The notes beneath the pieces were generated by a model. That model was not told the origin of the DNA, searched no databases, and worked only from the letters and a program-made list of their open reading frames with translations. The position numbers and the translations under genes were made by a program. Positions 1-7,765 of a stretch of 26,868 nucleotides of DNA are shown one piece after another; the first letter of the stretch is position 1; the number at the start of each line of letters is the position of its first letter. The DNA is from JBFIHF01 sp964411125 (lineage in GTDB: Bacteria; Myxococcota_A; Bradymonadia; Bradymonadales; Bradymonadaceae), in the NCBI GenBank assembly GCA_964411125.1, contig CAYPJU010000084.1:1-26868 (forward strand), given 5' to 3'.

Positions 1-12
1 GTCAGCGGGCAT

Positions 13-154
13 CCGGCGCGAAGCGCCGGTGTAGCCCGGCGCGTAAGCGCCGGGATCGTGCGGAACGACGGTGTAGTGCGGCGCGTGAGCGCCGGGAACG
101 CCCGGAGCGACGGTGTAGTGCGGCGCGTAAGCGCCGGGAACGCCCGGAGCGACG
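13..154. repeat. REP-like palindromic tandem repeat (42-bp unit)
   Basis: Three head-to-tail 42-bp copies lie at 29-70, 71-112 and 113-154. Copies 2 and 3 are nearly identical and copy 1 is more diverged. Each holds a palindromic core CGGCGC-GTRA-GCGCCG; in copy 1 this extends to an 8-bp perfect stem. A truncated fourth palindrome (CCGGCGC-gaa-GCGCCGG, 13-29) precedes the array. This is the architecture of REP/BIME elements. They lie upstream of a Y1 transposase gene, a known REP association, but mobilisation by that enzyme is inference. Reverse-strand translation gives an Arg-rich repetitive peptide that I do not regard as a gene. Confidence 0.8.
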
Positions 155-276
155 GTGGGGGTGCGCCGGGACGCAGAAGAACACAACACAACCCATTGAA
201 ATAAAGGGAGAAAAACTTTTTTCGCAACGGGCGGCGACGGCGGCCGAAAACGTAGGGAACCTTTTTAGGAGGAACC

Positions 277-705
277 ATGTCGCACACCCGTCTCGTCATT
301 CACATCGTCTTCGCCACCAAAGCACGGCGGCCCATCATCAGCGGTGCCGTGGAGAAAGTACTCCACCGGGAACTCTGGGAGATTCCGTTCCGGATTGGTG
401 GACAGAGCTTCGCGGTCGGCGGCACGGAGGATCACGCCCACGTCGTCGCGGCCGTGCCGGCGACGCTCTCGGTCTCGCAGTACGTCGCGAAGTTGAAGGC
501 GAACTCGTCACGAAGAGTGCGTGAGAAGTTTCCCAACCTCGACTTCCGCTGGCAGGAAGGCTACGGGGCCTTCACCGTCTCACCGTTCGACATGGAGGGG
601 GTGGTCGAATACGTAGAGAACCAGAAGGAACATCACGCCACGGGGACCGTCGCCGACGAATTCGAAACCATCGCGTGCCCCCGCGCCAACGCGCGGGGAA
701 CTTGA
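277..705 (+). CDS. IS200-like Y1 (HUH) transposase
   Basis: This 142-residue protein has the length and motifs of the IS200/IS605 TnpA family, single-strand transposases that cut DNA with a tyrosine after metal binding by an HUH motif. The N-terminus carries the family-type HIVFATKARRP strand. The HUH motif is DHAHVV (His53 and His55, with Ala rather than the usual Val between them). The probable nucleophile is Tyr112 in VEYVENQKEHH, with Gln116 four residues on as usual. An AGGAGG ribosome site at 267-272 sits 4 nt before the ATG and fixes the start. No tnpB partner is present. REP-like repeats lie upstream and a hairpin overlaps the last codons, so it may be an IS200-type element or a domesticated REP-associated enzyme. 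Activity is unknown. Confidence 0.85.
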   Translation: MSHTRLVIHIVFATKARRPIISGAVEKVLHRELWEIPFRIGGQSFAVGGTEDHAHVVAAVPATLSVSQYVAKLKANSSRRVREKFPNLDFRWQEGYGAFTVSPFDMEGVVEYVENQKEHHATGTVADEFETIACPRANARGT

Positions 706-723
706 AGGAGCAGTACGCGTTGG
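679..723 (+). repeat. Overlapping alternative hairpins at transposase 3' end
   Basis: CCCCGCGC (679-686) and GCGCGGGG (691-698) form a perfect 8-bp stem with a CAAC loop. CCAACGCG (686-693) is also an exact inverted repeat of CGCGTTGG (716-723), so two mutually exclusive foldings share the middle segment. There is no T-tract, so this is not an ordinary terminator. It could be the right-end hairpin recognised by the Y1 transposase (inference). Confidence 0.55.
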
Positions 724-755
724 GGTAGACAACGTGCACCTGAGCGAGGAACTCC

Positions 756-2081
756 ATGCGTACAGAAGTCGTGATGCCTCAGATGGGCGAGTCGGTGGCC
801 GAGGGCACGGTCACCAGGTGGTTGAAGGAGATCGGCGAAAAGGTCGAACGGGACGAGCCCTTGTTCGAGCTCACTACCGACAAGGTCGACGCCGACGTGC
901 CGAGCCCGGTCGAGGGCGTGCTCATCGAGATCCTCGTGCATCCGGGCGAGACCGTGGAGGTCAACGCGTTGGTCGCGGTGATCGACACCGAGGCGAAGGA
1001 AGGGGCCGGGAAGACGACCCAGGACCCCCGTCCTGCGGATGACACGCCGCCCGCTCCTCCAACGCCCGCGGTATCCGATCGGACGACGGTCGAGATCCCC
1101 CGCAAGACGAACGGCGCGACGTCGGCAGGGGCGATGGCTGACGCCCCATCGGCGGACGATACCGCCGACGAGCTGCGCCGGACCCGGTCCACGCCGCTCG
1201 TACGACGGATCGCCGAAGAGCACGGCATCACCGACCTCGCTGCGATCGAGGGATCGGGGCTGTCGGGACGCGTGACGAAGAAGGACATTCTCGCGTTCAT
1301 CGAGTCGGGCCCCGCCGAGCAGGCCGCTCCGCCGACGCGAGCGCGCGCGCCGCAGAAGCAGCGCGAGATCCACCTGCCAGCCATCGAGGTCGGACCACGG
1401 GATACCGTGGAACTGATGACTCCGCAGCGCCAGATGATCGCGCAGCACATGATCGCGAGCCGTCAGACCAGCGCTCACGCCCAGACGATCCACGAGGTCG
1501 ACTTCTCGAAGGTCGTCGCTGCCCGCGAGGCACTCAAGGCGGAGTACGCCAGTCGCGACGCGAAGCTGACCTACACCTCTTTCCTCGTGAAGGCGGCCGC
1601 CGAAGCGCTCACGGAGTTCCCGCAGTTGAACGCTTCCGTCGACGGCGACCACGTCGTCCGCCGCGGAGACCTCAACATCGGCGTCGCCGTCGACACCGGC
1701 GAGAGCCTGATCGTGCCGGTGATTCGAAACGTCGACGAGTTGAGCCTCCTCGGCGTCGCGCGCGCGGTCAACGACGTGTCGAGCCGGGCACGCAATCGAC
1801 GCCTCAAGCCCGACGACGTGAAGGGGGGGACGTTCACGATCTCCAACCCCGGCATCTTCGGCAGCGAGTTCGGGATTCCGATCATCAACCAGCCCCAGGT
1901 CGCGATCCTGGTGACGGGCGCCATCAAGAAGCGCGTCGTCGTCGATCAGGAGACCGACGCGATCATGGTCCGGCCGACCTCGATCTGGTGCCTCTCGTTC
2001 GACCACCGCGTGATCGATGGCGCCACCGCAGACCGCTTCATGCGACGGATGCGCGAGATCATCGAGAACTGGTCGTCGTGA
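756..2081 (+). CDS. 2-oxoacid dehydrogenase E2, dihydrolipoyl acyltransferase
   Basis: This 441-residue protein has the complete E2 layout. An N-terminal lipoyl domain (about 1-78) has the lipoylation lysine at Lys43 in TTDKVDA. An Ala/Pro/Thr-rich hinge follows, then a peripheral subunit-binding domain (about 145-182, RSTPLVRRIAEEHGI...GRVTKKDIL). The C-terminal acyltransferase domain (about 210-441) ends with the catalytic SFDHRVIDG motif (His417, Asp421). E2 forms the core of the pyruvate, 2-oxoglutarate or branched-chain dehydrogenase complex and moves the acyl group from lipoyl-lysine to CoA in the cytoplasm. Which complex it serves cannot be decided from this sequence alone. A GAGGA site lies 7 nt before the ATG. 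No E1 or E3 gene is within the window; E1 could lie upstream of the transposase. Its stop overlaps the next start by one base (TGATG). Confidence 0.95.
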   Translation: MRTEVVMPQMGESVAEGTVTRWLKEIGEKVERDEPLFELTTDKVDADVPSPVEGVLIEILVHPGETVEVNALVAVIDTEAKEGAGKTTQDPRPADDTPPAPPTPAVSDRTTVEIPRKTNGATSAGAMADAPSADDTADELRRTRSTPLVRRIAEEHGITDLAAIEGSGLSGRVTKKDILAFIESGPAEQAAPPTRARAPQKQREIHLPAIEVGPRDTVELMTPQRQMIAQHMIASRQTSAHAQTIHEVDFSKVVAAREALKAEYASRDAKLTYTSFLVKAAAEALTEFPQLNASVDGDHVVRRGDLNIGVAVDTGESLIVPVIRNVDELSLLGVARAVNDVSSRARNRRLKPDDVKGGTFTISNPGIFGSEFGIPIINQPQVAILVTGAIKKRVVVDQETDAIMVRPTSIWCLSFDHRVIDGATADRFMRRMREIIENWSS

Positions 2082-2854
2082 TGCTGGCCCGTTTCTTCGT
2101 CGCGTTTCTGATCTTCTTCTCTGCCTCCACGGCATCAGCTCAGGCCGTCTCCCCGACGGCGCCGCTGCGTCCCGAAGAGCGACCGATCGTCACGGAGGCC
2201 GTGCAAGACGTCTACGACGCGTACCAGTCGCGGCGACGAGCGAACGGCGTAGGCAACCTGCTGAGCGGTGCGCTCGTTTCGGGGCTCGGGACTTACTTCT
2301 ACATTTCGGGGACCGACCAGGCCGACGCGCAGAACGGACTGACGTTCCGCATCATCGGCATCGGCCTGATGCTCTCCGCTGTCCCACAGATCATGTCGGG
2401 GGTCTGGAACATCTTCTACTCGACGCCCCAGGAGGACATCGCCGCGAAGCTGCTGAACGACGAAGGGTTGATGGACCGAGCCGGCGTCCTCTTCGTCGAG
2501 CAGGAGGCGCGACGTGCGAAACGCAACCGCCTCGTGGGTGGAAGCACGTCGATCGCGCAGGGACTCGCGATTCTGGGCAGCTACTACCTCTACGCCCAGG
2601 TCTTCGGCTCCTACGACCTTCTCCTCATCTTCTTCGGGATCGCGGCGGCGATTCAGACGATCGGCGGGGTGGTCGAGCTCGTGGGGCTTTCGGGCCCCGA
2701 ACGCTCCTACCAGAACATGTTGATGAACCTCGGACGGTCGCCCGAGGAGACGCGCGAGGTGGACAACCGAGTCTCGAAGGTGCGCGTCACACCCACCCTG
2801 CTGTCGAACGAAGGAAAGTTCGCGGCGGGGGCCGGGTTCAGCTTCACTTTTTGA
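2081..2854 (+). CDS. Exported multi-helix protein of unknown function
   Basis: I chose the ATG overlapping the E2 stop, because a typical signal peptide begins there (MLARFFVAFLIFFSASTASAQA, cleavage near residue 22) and the overlap suggests translational coupling. The 257-residue product has about four hydrophobic segments: near LLSGALVSGLGTYFYI, IIGIGLMLSAVPQI, SIAQGLAILGSYYLYA and LLLIFFGIAAAIQTIGGVVELV. The C-terminus (KFAAGAGFSFTF) ends in alternating aromatics with a terminal Phe, like an outer-membrane beta-barrel signal. That is odd beside helical segments. I do not recognise the family. Its last 11 bases overlap the convergent kinase gene. Confidence 0.8.
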   Translation: MLARFFVAFLIFFSASTASAQAVSPTAPLRPEERPIVTEAVQDVYDAYQSRRRANGVGNLLSGALVSGLGTYFYISGTDQADAQNGLTFRIIGIGLMLSAVPQIMSGVWNIFYSTPQEDIAAKLLNDEGLMDRAGVLFVEQEARRAKRNRLVGGSTSIAQGLAILGSYYLYAQVFGSYDLLLIFFGIAAAIQTIGGVVELVGLSGPERSYQNMLMNLGRSPEETREVDNRVSKVRVTPTLLSNEGKFAAGAGFSFTF

Positions 2855-5800
2855 CGCCGGCCCGGCCGGCGAGGTCTTTCGACAGTTCGGTCGAGCCGAG
2901 GGCGGCCAGGATCTCGACGAGGGCCGCAATCGGCTCCTTCGCTTGTTGGGCCGACTGACGCTCCAGGATCATCAGGCCCATGTCGTGAATACGCTCGCCG
3001 ACCCGCAGGTCGACGCCGGAGCGGGTCTCTTTGAAGGATCGCAGGGACTGGATGGCCGACTGGAGCGCATGTGGGTTTCCGTAGAGCCGGGCGAGGAGTG
3101 CCTCCGCCGCGAGCGCGAAGATGAGCGCCATGTTGGAGCCGATGACCTGGGCCTGATTCTTCGCGATCGGGACCTCCTGCTTGGCCGACTCGAAGTCACC
3201 GAGGACGAGGTGGAGCTTCGCGAGACCCGTCGCGGCGATCGACGCCATCTCGCGATTTCCGACCGCCTCGGCGAGCTGAAGCGCTTCGCCGTAGAGCTGG
3301 ACTGCTTCTTCGAGGTTGCGCTCCTTCTCTTGGACCAGCGCCATGAAGAGAACGCAGTTCGGTTGGTAGAGCCCGAGGCCCTCGCGGCCGGTGATCTCCA
3401 TCGTCTCTTCGAGTAGCCGCTGAGCGGTCTCGGAGTTTCCGGCGTCGACCTCGAACAGCGCACGATATGCCTTCGAGAGCGCGAGCCCATGCGCATCCTT
3501 GAGCTCGGCGTGAAGCTTCTCGGCATCACGAGCGCGCTCGATCGCTTCGTCGAGATTTCCTTCCATCCACGCGATCTCCCCTTCGAGCAGCACCGCTTTG
3601 GCGATGCCGTAGCGGTGCGCGAGGCGCTCGTGCAGCGAGCGAGCGCGGCGGGCGTGGAAACGCGCTTCGGACATGCGGACCGAACGGCGGATCGCGACCC
3701 CGAGGATCAGGTGGGCGTTCGCGACTCCCATGGTGTCACCGAGAGCGCGAAGCTCTTTGAGTGCGCGCTGGGCGCGCACTTCGGCCTCGTTGACCCCGAC
3801 GGTGTGAACGGCGAGGAGGGCGAGGTCGATGTCGGCATGACCGACGAGGCGGGTGTCGCCGGCCGCTTCGGCCCGTTTCCGCGCGCGGAGAAAGAGCGTT
3901 TGCGCCGCGTCGAGCCTCCCCGAGGCATAGGCGCACTGGCCGAGCCCGAAGAGGCAACGGATCGCCACTTCGGGTGGCGTCTCGGGGTTCGATTCGGCGA
4001 TCTGCAGGGCGGCGCGGAAACGACGTTCCGCCTCGGGATACTGTCCTCTGTAGCGCGCGACCTCGGCGAGCCCGATATCGGCGCGAAGCTTGCCAGCAGG
4101 TTCCGAGAATCTGTCGTAGAGACCGGCCACGTGTTCGAGGAGGCGCTCGGCCTCGTCGAACTCGGCGAGCAGGGTGAGGACACCGGCGAGCTCTTCGCCG
4201 GACATCGCTTCGCCGACGACGTCGCCGACACGCCCTGCTTCTTCGAGGGCACGTCGCAGGGCGTACTCTGCCATGCCGAACTGCCCGAGGTAGCGGTGAA
4301 GCCGCCCTTGAGCCAACCGGATCTGGAGCAGTCGTTCGCCGGAAGGGTCGAGATTGTCGTCCAGCAGCGCCTCTGCATCGTTGTAGCGCTCGAGAGCGCC
4401 GCGGAAGTCCTGCCCGCGCTCCGATTCTCTGGCAGCTCGAAGTTGCCAGGTGAAGGAATCGCGTTTGCGCCCTGCGGCTGCGAAATGGCTCGCGACCTCG
4501 CCGGCGAGCTCGGCGCTGCCCGGCTCGTCGGGGTCGAAGCGGCGTAGCTTCACCTCGGCGACGACGGCATTGAGGGCCTGCAAATCCTCGCCGACGCTCA
4601 GCTCGGAGTCGCCGAGCGCTCGGCGGACCATGTCGTAGCCGAACTCGAGCGCTGGGCGGCCGTCGACGATCGTCGAGACGACGATCCCGGCACGCGACAG
4701 GACGTCGAGGACGTCGTCGAGATAGCCGATGAGGTCGTTGCGGCCCTCCTCGCGGAGCGACTCCTTGAGGAGTCGCAGGTCGAAGCGGCTGCCGAGCAAC
4801 ACCGTGCGCGCGAGGGTCGCCTTGATGACGCTCCCGAGGGGGTGATTGTTGACGAGATTCTTCACGCGCCGAACCCAGAGGGTTCGCACGTTGGGGGGGA
4901 CGAGCCGGGGCTCGGCGGCGACTTCGTCTTTGAAGCCCCATTTGCCCGTCTTCGAATCGAACTCGAGGTAGTCCTCCTCGGCGATGAAGCGCGCGGTCTG
5001 CGTGAGATAGAGCGGATTGCCTTTCGCCTGGGCGAGGACGTAGCGGGCGACCTCTTCCTCGAGGGGAACGACATAGTCGAGGAGCTGCCTCGCGTGTGCC
5101 TCTTTCAGGGCATGGACCTCGACGCCGTAGGCGAACGACACCTGCGAATAGCGACGGCTCAGGCGCGAGAGTTCGTTGAGCTGTTGCGTCATCCCGAACT
5201 CGTCGGTCCGCGATGTCAGCACGAGGATCACCGGCAGCGTCTGCGTCGCGAGTTCCTCCTGCCAGTGTGACAGAAATCGGAGCGTGAACGAGTCGGCCCA
5301 GTGGATGTCTTCGAGGACGACGACTGTCGGTTTCACCCGCGACAGGTTGGTGACGGCACGCTCGATCGCGACGAAGCGCCAATCCTGCCCGACGTCACCC
5401 TCCTGCTCTTCGCCTGCCCCCGCCTCCAGAACTCCCCGGAGCTGGGCGAGCATTTCGGGGGTCATCATGACGGGGAGGGTCTGTTCCTTCCGGGGGTCGA
5501 CCTCGTAGAGCGGTCGCAGCGCGTCGCGAAGCCCGGCGAGGATCGGGCTTCCTTCGCGATACTGGCCCCGCAAGACGACGGCCCCGTCGAGGGTGAGTTG
5601 GCGCGACCACTCGTCGAGGAGCGCGGTCTTGCCGACCCCCATCGCGCCGGTGATGGTGGCGATTCCCCCCTGGCGAAGGGCGGTGGCGCTCCACTCCATC
5701 AATTGCGAGATCTCGCGTTCCCGCCCTATCAGCGGGAGCTGCGCCAGCCGCATCGACACGTCGGAGACCGCCGACTCGACCATCAGCATCTCGCCGTCGG

Positions 5801-6761
5801 CGCCGAACTGCGGGGGCGGTCGCTCGGTCGTCGGTTCGAAGTCGACCGTGAGGGGCTCGGGCGGCGGCGGCTCGAACATCGTGACGACGGAGTTCTCGTT
5901 CTGCTTGCTGAGCAACCACTGCAGTGCGTCCCCGGCGTTCTGGAAGCGGTCTTCGATCGCCTTGCGGGTGCAGATGTCCATCAGCTCTGCGAGCACGGTC
6001 GTGCGGAGCTCGGCGGGCAGGACCGGGACGGGGTTCGACACCTGCTTGATGAGAATTTCCATCGAGCTGCGACCCGAAAAGGCGCAGTTGGTGGTCAGCA
6101 TCTCGTAGATGAGGAGCCCGACGGCGTAGATGTCGGTCGCGGCCGAGATCGGCTGTCCGTAGGCCTGTTCGGGCGACATGTACTGCGGCGTTCCGAAGAT
6201 GACCCCGTCCTTGGTGAGGGTGGGCTCCTTCTCGGGAGCGCCCGGCATGTACTTCGACAGCCCGAAGTCGAGGACCTTCACGACCCGTTCGGAGTCGACG
6301 ACGTCGCACAGAAAGACGTTCTCCGGCTTGAGGTCCCGGTGGACGATGCCATGCTCGTGCGCCTCGCGCAGCGCCTTCAAGATCTGCGTGACGACGTCGA
6401 GCGCTTCGTCCGCGTCGAGCGGTCCGAGTTTCATCAAGTGCTCCCGCAGGTTCATCCCCTGCAGGTACTCCATGATGATGTAGAAAAGACCGCCGGTCTC
6501 CCCGAAGTCGTAGAGCACGATCGTGTTCGGATGGCGCAGTCCGCTGGCGTGGAAGACCTCGCGCCGGAAACGCTCGACCTCGATCTCGTCCTTCGCGGCC
6601 TCGGGCTTGAGGATCTTGATCGCCACGTCCCGGCCCATCGCGTCCTGACGCGCCCGGTAGACCACGCCGTATCCGCCGTGCCCGAGCTCTTCGAGGATGC
6701 GATAACGCCCCGCGACGAGTTCACCAATTTTGGGGAGACGAGTCTCCAATTGAATCACCAC
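2844..6761 (-). CDS. Ser/Thr protein kinase with AAA ATPase and TPR regions (PknK-like architecture)
   Basis: From the GTG at 6761 (a second GTG is at 6758) the product is 1305 residues. A complete kinase domain (about 20-285) has the glycine loop GHGGYGVV, Lys49 in VAIK, HRDLKPEN (catalytic Asp143), DFG (Asp165) and GTPQYMSPEQ. An AAA-type ATPase begins with LIGREREI (about 340), with Walker A GAMGVGKTALL (Lys378) and Walker B VVVLEDIHWAD (Asp485). From about 745 to the end it is helical TPR-like repeat. The kinase-ATPase-TPR order resembles PknK and many myxobacterial regulators, in which the C-terminal part senses a ligand or partner; no output domain is visible. An upstream ATG at 6839 is open, but its 26 extra residues read through the -10 box, so I reject it. 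The 3' end overlaps the convergent gene by 11 nt. Confidence 0.93.
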   Translation of the reverse strand: MVIQLETRLPKIGELVAGRYRILEELGHGGYGVVYRARQDAMGRDVAIKILKPEAAKDEIEVERFRREVFHASGLRHPNTIVLYDFGETGGLFYIIMEYLQGMNLREHLMKLGPLDADEALDVVTQILKALREAHEHGIVHRDLKPENVFLCDVVDSERVVKVLDFGLSKYMPGAPEKEPTLTKDGVIFGTPQYMSPEQAYGQPISAATDIYAVGLLIYEMLTTNCAFSGRSSMEILIKQVSNPVPVLPAELRTTVLAELMDICTRKAIEDRFQNAGDALQWLLSKQNENSVVTMFEPPPPEPLTVDFEPTTERPPPQFGADGEMLMVESAVSDVSMRLAQLPLIGREREISQLMEWSATALRQGGIATITGAMGVGKTALLDEWSRQLTLDGAVVLRGQYREGSPILAGLRDALRPLYEVDPRKEQTLPVMMTPEMLAQLRGVLEAGAGEEQEGDVGQDWRFVAIERAVTNLSRVKPTVVVLEDIHWADSFTLRFLSHWQEELATQTLPVILVLTSRTDEFGMTQQLNELSRLSRRYSQVSFAYGVEVHALKEAHARQLLDYVVPLEEEVARYVLAQAKGNPLYLTQTARFIAEEDYLEFDSKTGKWGFKDEVAAEPRLVPPNVRTLWVRRVKNLVNNHPLGSVIKATLARTVLLGSRFDLRLLKESLREEGRNDLIGYLDDVLDVLSRAGIVVSTIVDGRPALEFGYDMVRRALGDSELSVGEDLQALNAVVAEVKLRRFDPDEPGSAELAGEVASHFAAAGRKRDSFTWQLRAARESERGQDFRGALERYNDAEALLDDNLDPSGERLLQIRLAQGRLHRYLGQFGMAEYALRRALEEAGRVGDVVGEAMSGEELAGVLTLLAEFDEAERLLEHVAGLYDRFSEPAGKLRADIGLAEVARYRGQYPEAERRFRAALQIAESNPETPPEVAIRCLFGLGQCAYASGRLDAAQTLFLRARKRAEAAGDTRLVGHADIDLALLAVHTVGVNEAEVRAQRALKELRALGDTMGVANAHLILGVAIRRSVRMSEARFHARRARSLHERLAHRYGIAKAVLLEGEIAWMEGNLDEAIERARDAEKLHAELKDAHGLALSKAYRALFEVDAGNSETAQRLLEETMEITGREGLGLYQPNCVLFMALVQEKERNLEEAVQLYGEALQLAEAVGNREMASIAATGLAKLHLVLGDFESAKQEVPIAKNQAQVIGSNMALIFALAAEALLARLYGNPHALQSAIQSLRSFKETRSGVDLRVGERIHDMGLMILERQSAQQAKEPIAALVEILAALGSTELSKDLAGRAGVKK

Positions 6762-6775
6762 ACGAATGGGAGCGC

Positions 6776-6781
6776 AGTATA
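6776..6781 (-). promoter_or_regulatory. Probable -10 box of the kinase gene
   Basis: On the minus strand TATACT lies inside the short palindromic frame GCGC-TATACT-GCGC. Seventeen bases upstream the -35 is weak (GTGCCG). Transcription would start near 6769, only about 8 nt before the GTG at 6761, so the mRNA would be nearly leaderless. No Shine-Dalgarno sequence is visible, which fits. Confidence 0.5.
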
Positions 6782-6897
6782 GCGCTTGTCCCGGGCCACG
6801 GCACCTACGGTCTGAGGTTCGGACGCGATCGAAGCCCACCGTAGAGACCCAACGAGCACGTCACGAACTTGGGGGGCCGGACTCTCCGACCAGCTCT

Positions 6898-7308
6898 TCA
6901 GATCCCCGCCCACCAGAGGTAGACCCAGTTGAGGATCGGGAGGGCGACGAGGGTGAGTTTGACGGCGATGTCTTCTCTCTTTCCGAACTTCGGCCGGATC
7001 GACACCCGTCGCCAGAGCGCCCAGCCACTGATCGCGCCCCAGGTCATGAGGATCGAATAGATGAGCATCGTGAGTGGCTGGAACCGAACGGCCGTGACCA
7101 CGTCGCCGTGCAGCAGATGGATCGTCGCGCGGGTCGAGCCACACGAAAAACACGGCAGATCGAACATCCGTTTGAAGCCGCACTCGGAAAACTGGAACGC
7201 ACCCGTCTCGATGTAATATGCGCCGAGCGGGAGGAAGAAGAGGAGCGAGGCGAGCACGAGCCCCAACGGAAACTCCGCGACGGGGCGGGGCGTGGTCTCG
7301 AGCTTCAC
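6898..7308 (-). CDS. DUF2752-type membrane protein
   Basis: This 136-residue protein has the DUF2752 signature Cys43-x9-Cys53-x2-Cys56-Gly-Ser-Thr-Arg (CGFKRMFDLPCFSCGSTRA) directly after a first membrane helix. Two further hydrophobic helices follow (about 75-98 and 116-135). DUF2752 proteins are small inner-membrane proteins of unknown function that often sit beside other membrane or redox genes. It starts 4 nt after the stop of the HemJ-like gene, so the two are very likely co-transcribed. The function is not known. Confidence 0.85.
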   Translation of the reverse strand: MKLETTPRPVAEFPLGLVLASLLFFLPLGAYYIETGAFQFSECGFKRMFDLPCFSCGSTRATIHLLHGDVVTAVRFQPLTMLIYSILMTWGAISGWALWRRVSIRPKFGKREDIAVKLTLVALPILNWVYLWWAGI

Positions 7309-7312
7309 CGCT

Positions 7313-7762
7313 TCATCCTCCGAGCAGGTTCGTCTTCACCAGCAGCACGACCGCGATGAAAAGCAGTCCGACGATCCCGTGGGTCGCCATGAAGAAGGAG
7401 CGAGAACCTTCGTCTTCGCGGTGCAGCTTTCGCATCTTCGCAAAAACGAGCTGATCGATCACGATCAGGCCGACGACGAGCGTCAGCTTCGCATGGAACG
7501 TCGCTCCCCACGGTCCGTCGGGCGACAGGTAGTGCCCGATCCCGTTCCCCTTGAAAAGGAGCATGCCGAGCCCGGTGCCCAGAGCGAGGAGGAACCCGGG
7601 CAGGACGGCGAACATGTAGGACTTCCTCTCGAAACTCACGAGCGATTGTCGCGCCTCCGACGATTCCAGAGCGGCGTGATGCCCGAGAAGTCGTCCGATG
7701 GTGGCGAGTCCGCCCATCCAGACGATGATACCGATGATGTGAAAACCGAGGAGCCACTGCAT
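7313..7762 (-). CDS. HemJ/CopD-superfamily membrane protein
   Basis: The product has 149 residues and four hydrophobic helices. Helix 1 is FHIIGIIVWMGGL with His8, and helix 3 begins with FHAKLTLVVGL (His90, Lys92). This matches the HemJ (UPF0093) pattern of ALHIIxxxxWMxGL and HxKL, and the related CopD pattern. HemJ is the heme-binding protoporphyrinogen IX oxidase of many Gram-negative bacteria, usually about 140-190 residues. The usual HemJ middle and C-terminal signatures are weak here and no heme genes are nearby. I therefore keep the call at superfamily level. It starts 3 nt after the preceding stop, within the FHA-led operon. Confidence 0.7.
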   Translation of the reverse strand: MQWLLGFHIIGIIVWMGGLATIGRLLGHHAALESSEARQSLVSFERKSYMFAVLPGFLLALGTGLGMLLFKGNGIGHYLSPDGPWGATFHAKLTLVVGLIVIDQLVFAKMRKLHREDEGSRSFFMATHGIVGLLFIAVVLLVKTNLLGG

Positions 7763-7765
7763 GAT

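Noticed and set aside
13..154. Possible CRISPR array
   Set aside because: The 42-bp units abut with no spacers between them, and no cas gene is in the window.
2..196. Arg-rich 64-residue repetitive reading frame on the minus strand
   Set aside because: It only translates the 42-bp palindromic repeats; no ribosome site or homology.
1988..2080. Longer start for the exported protein after E2
   Set aside because: The extra 31 residues lie inside the E2 catalytic domain and would hide a typical signal peptide that starts at 2081.
633..2135. A 500-codon minus-strand frame opposite the E2 gene
   Set aside because: The plus strand encodes a complete E2 with all catalytic motifs; the reverse product is compositionally a shadow.
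5301..6782. A 493-codon plus-strand frame opposite the kinase gene
   Set aside because: Antisense shadow of kinase and ATPase domains whose motifs are clear on the other strand.
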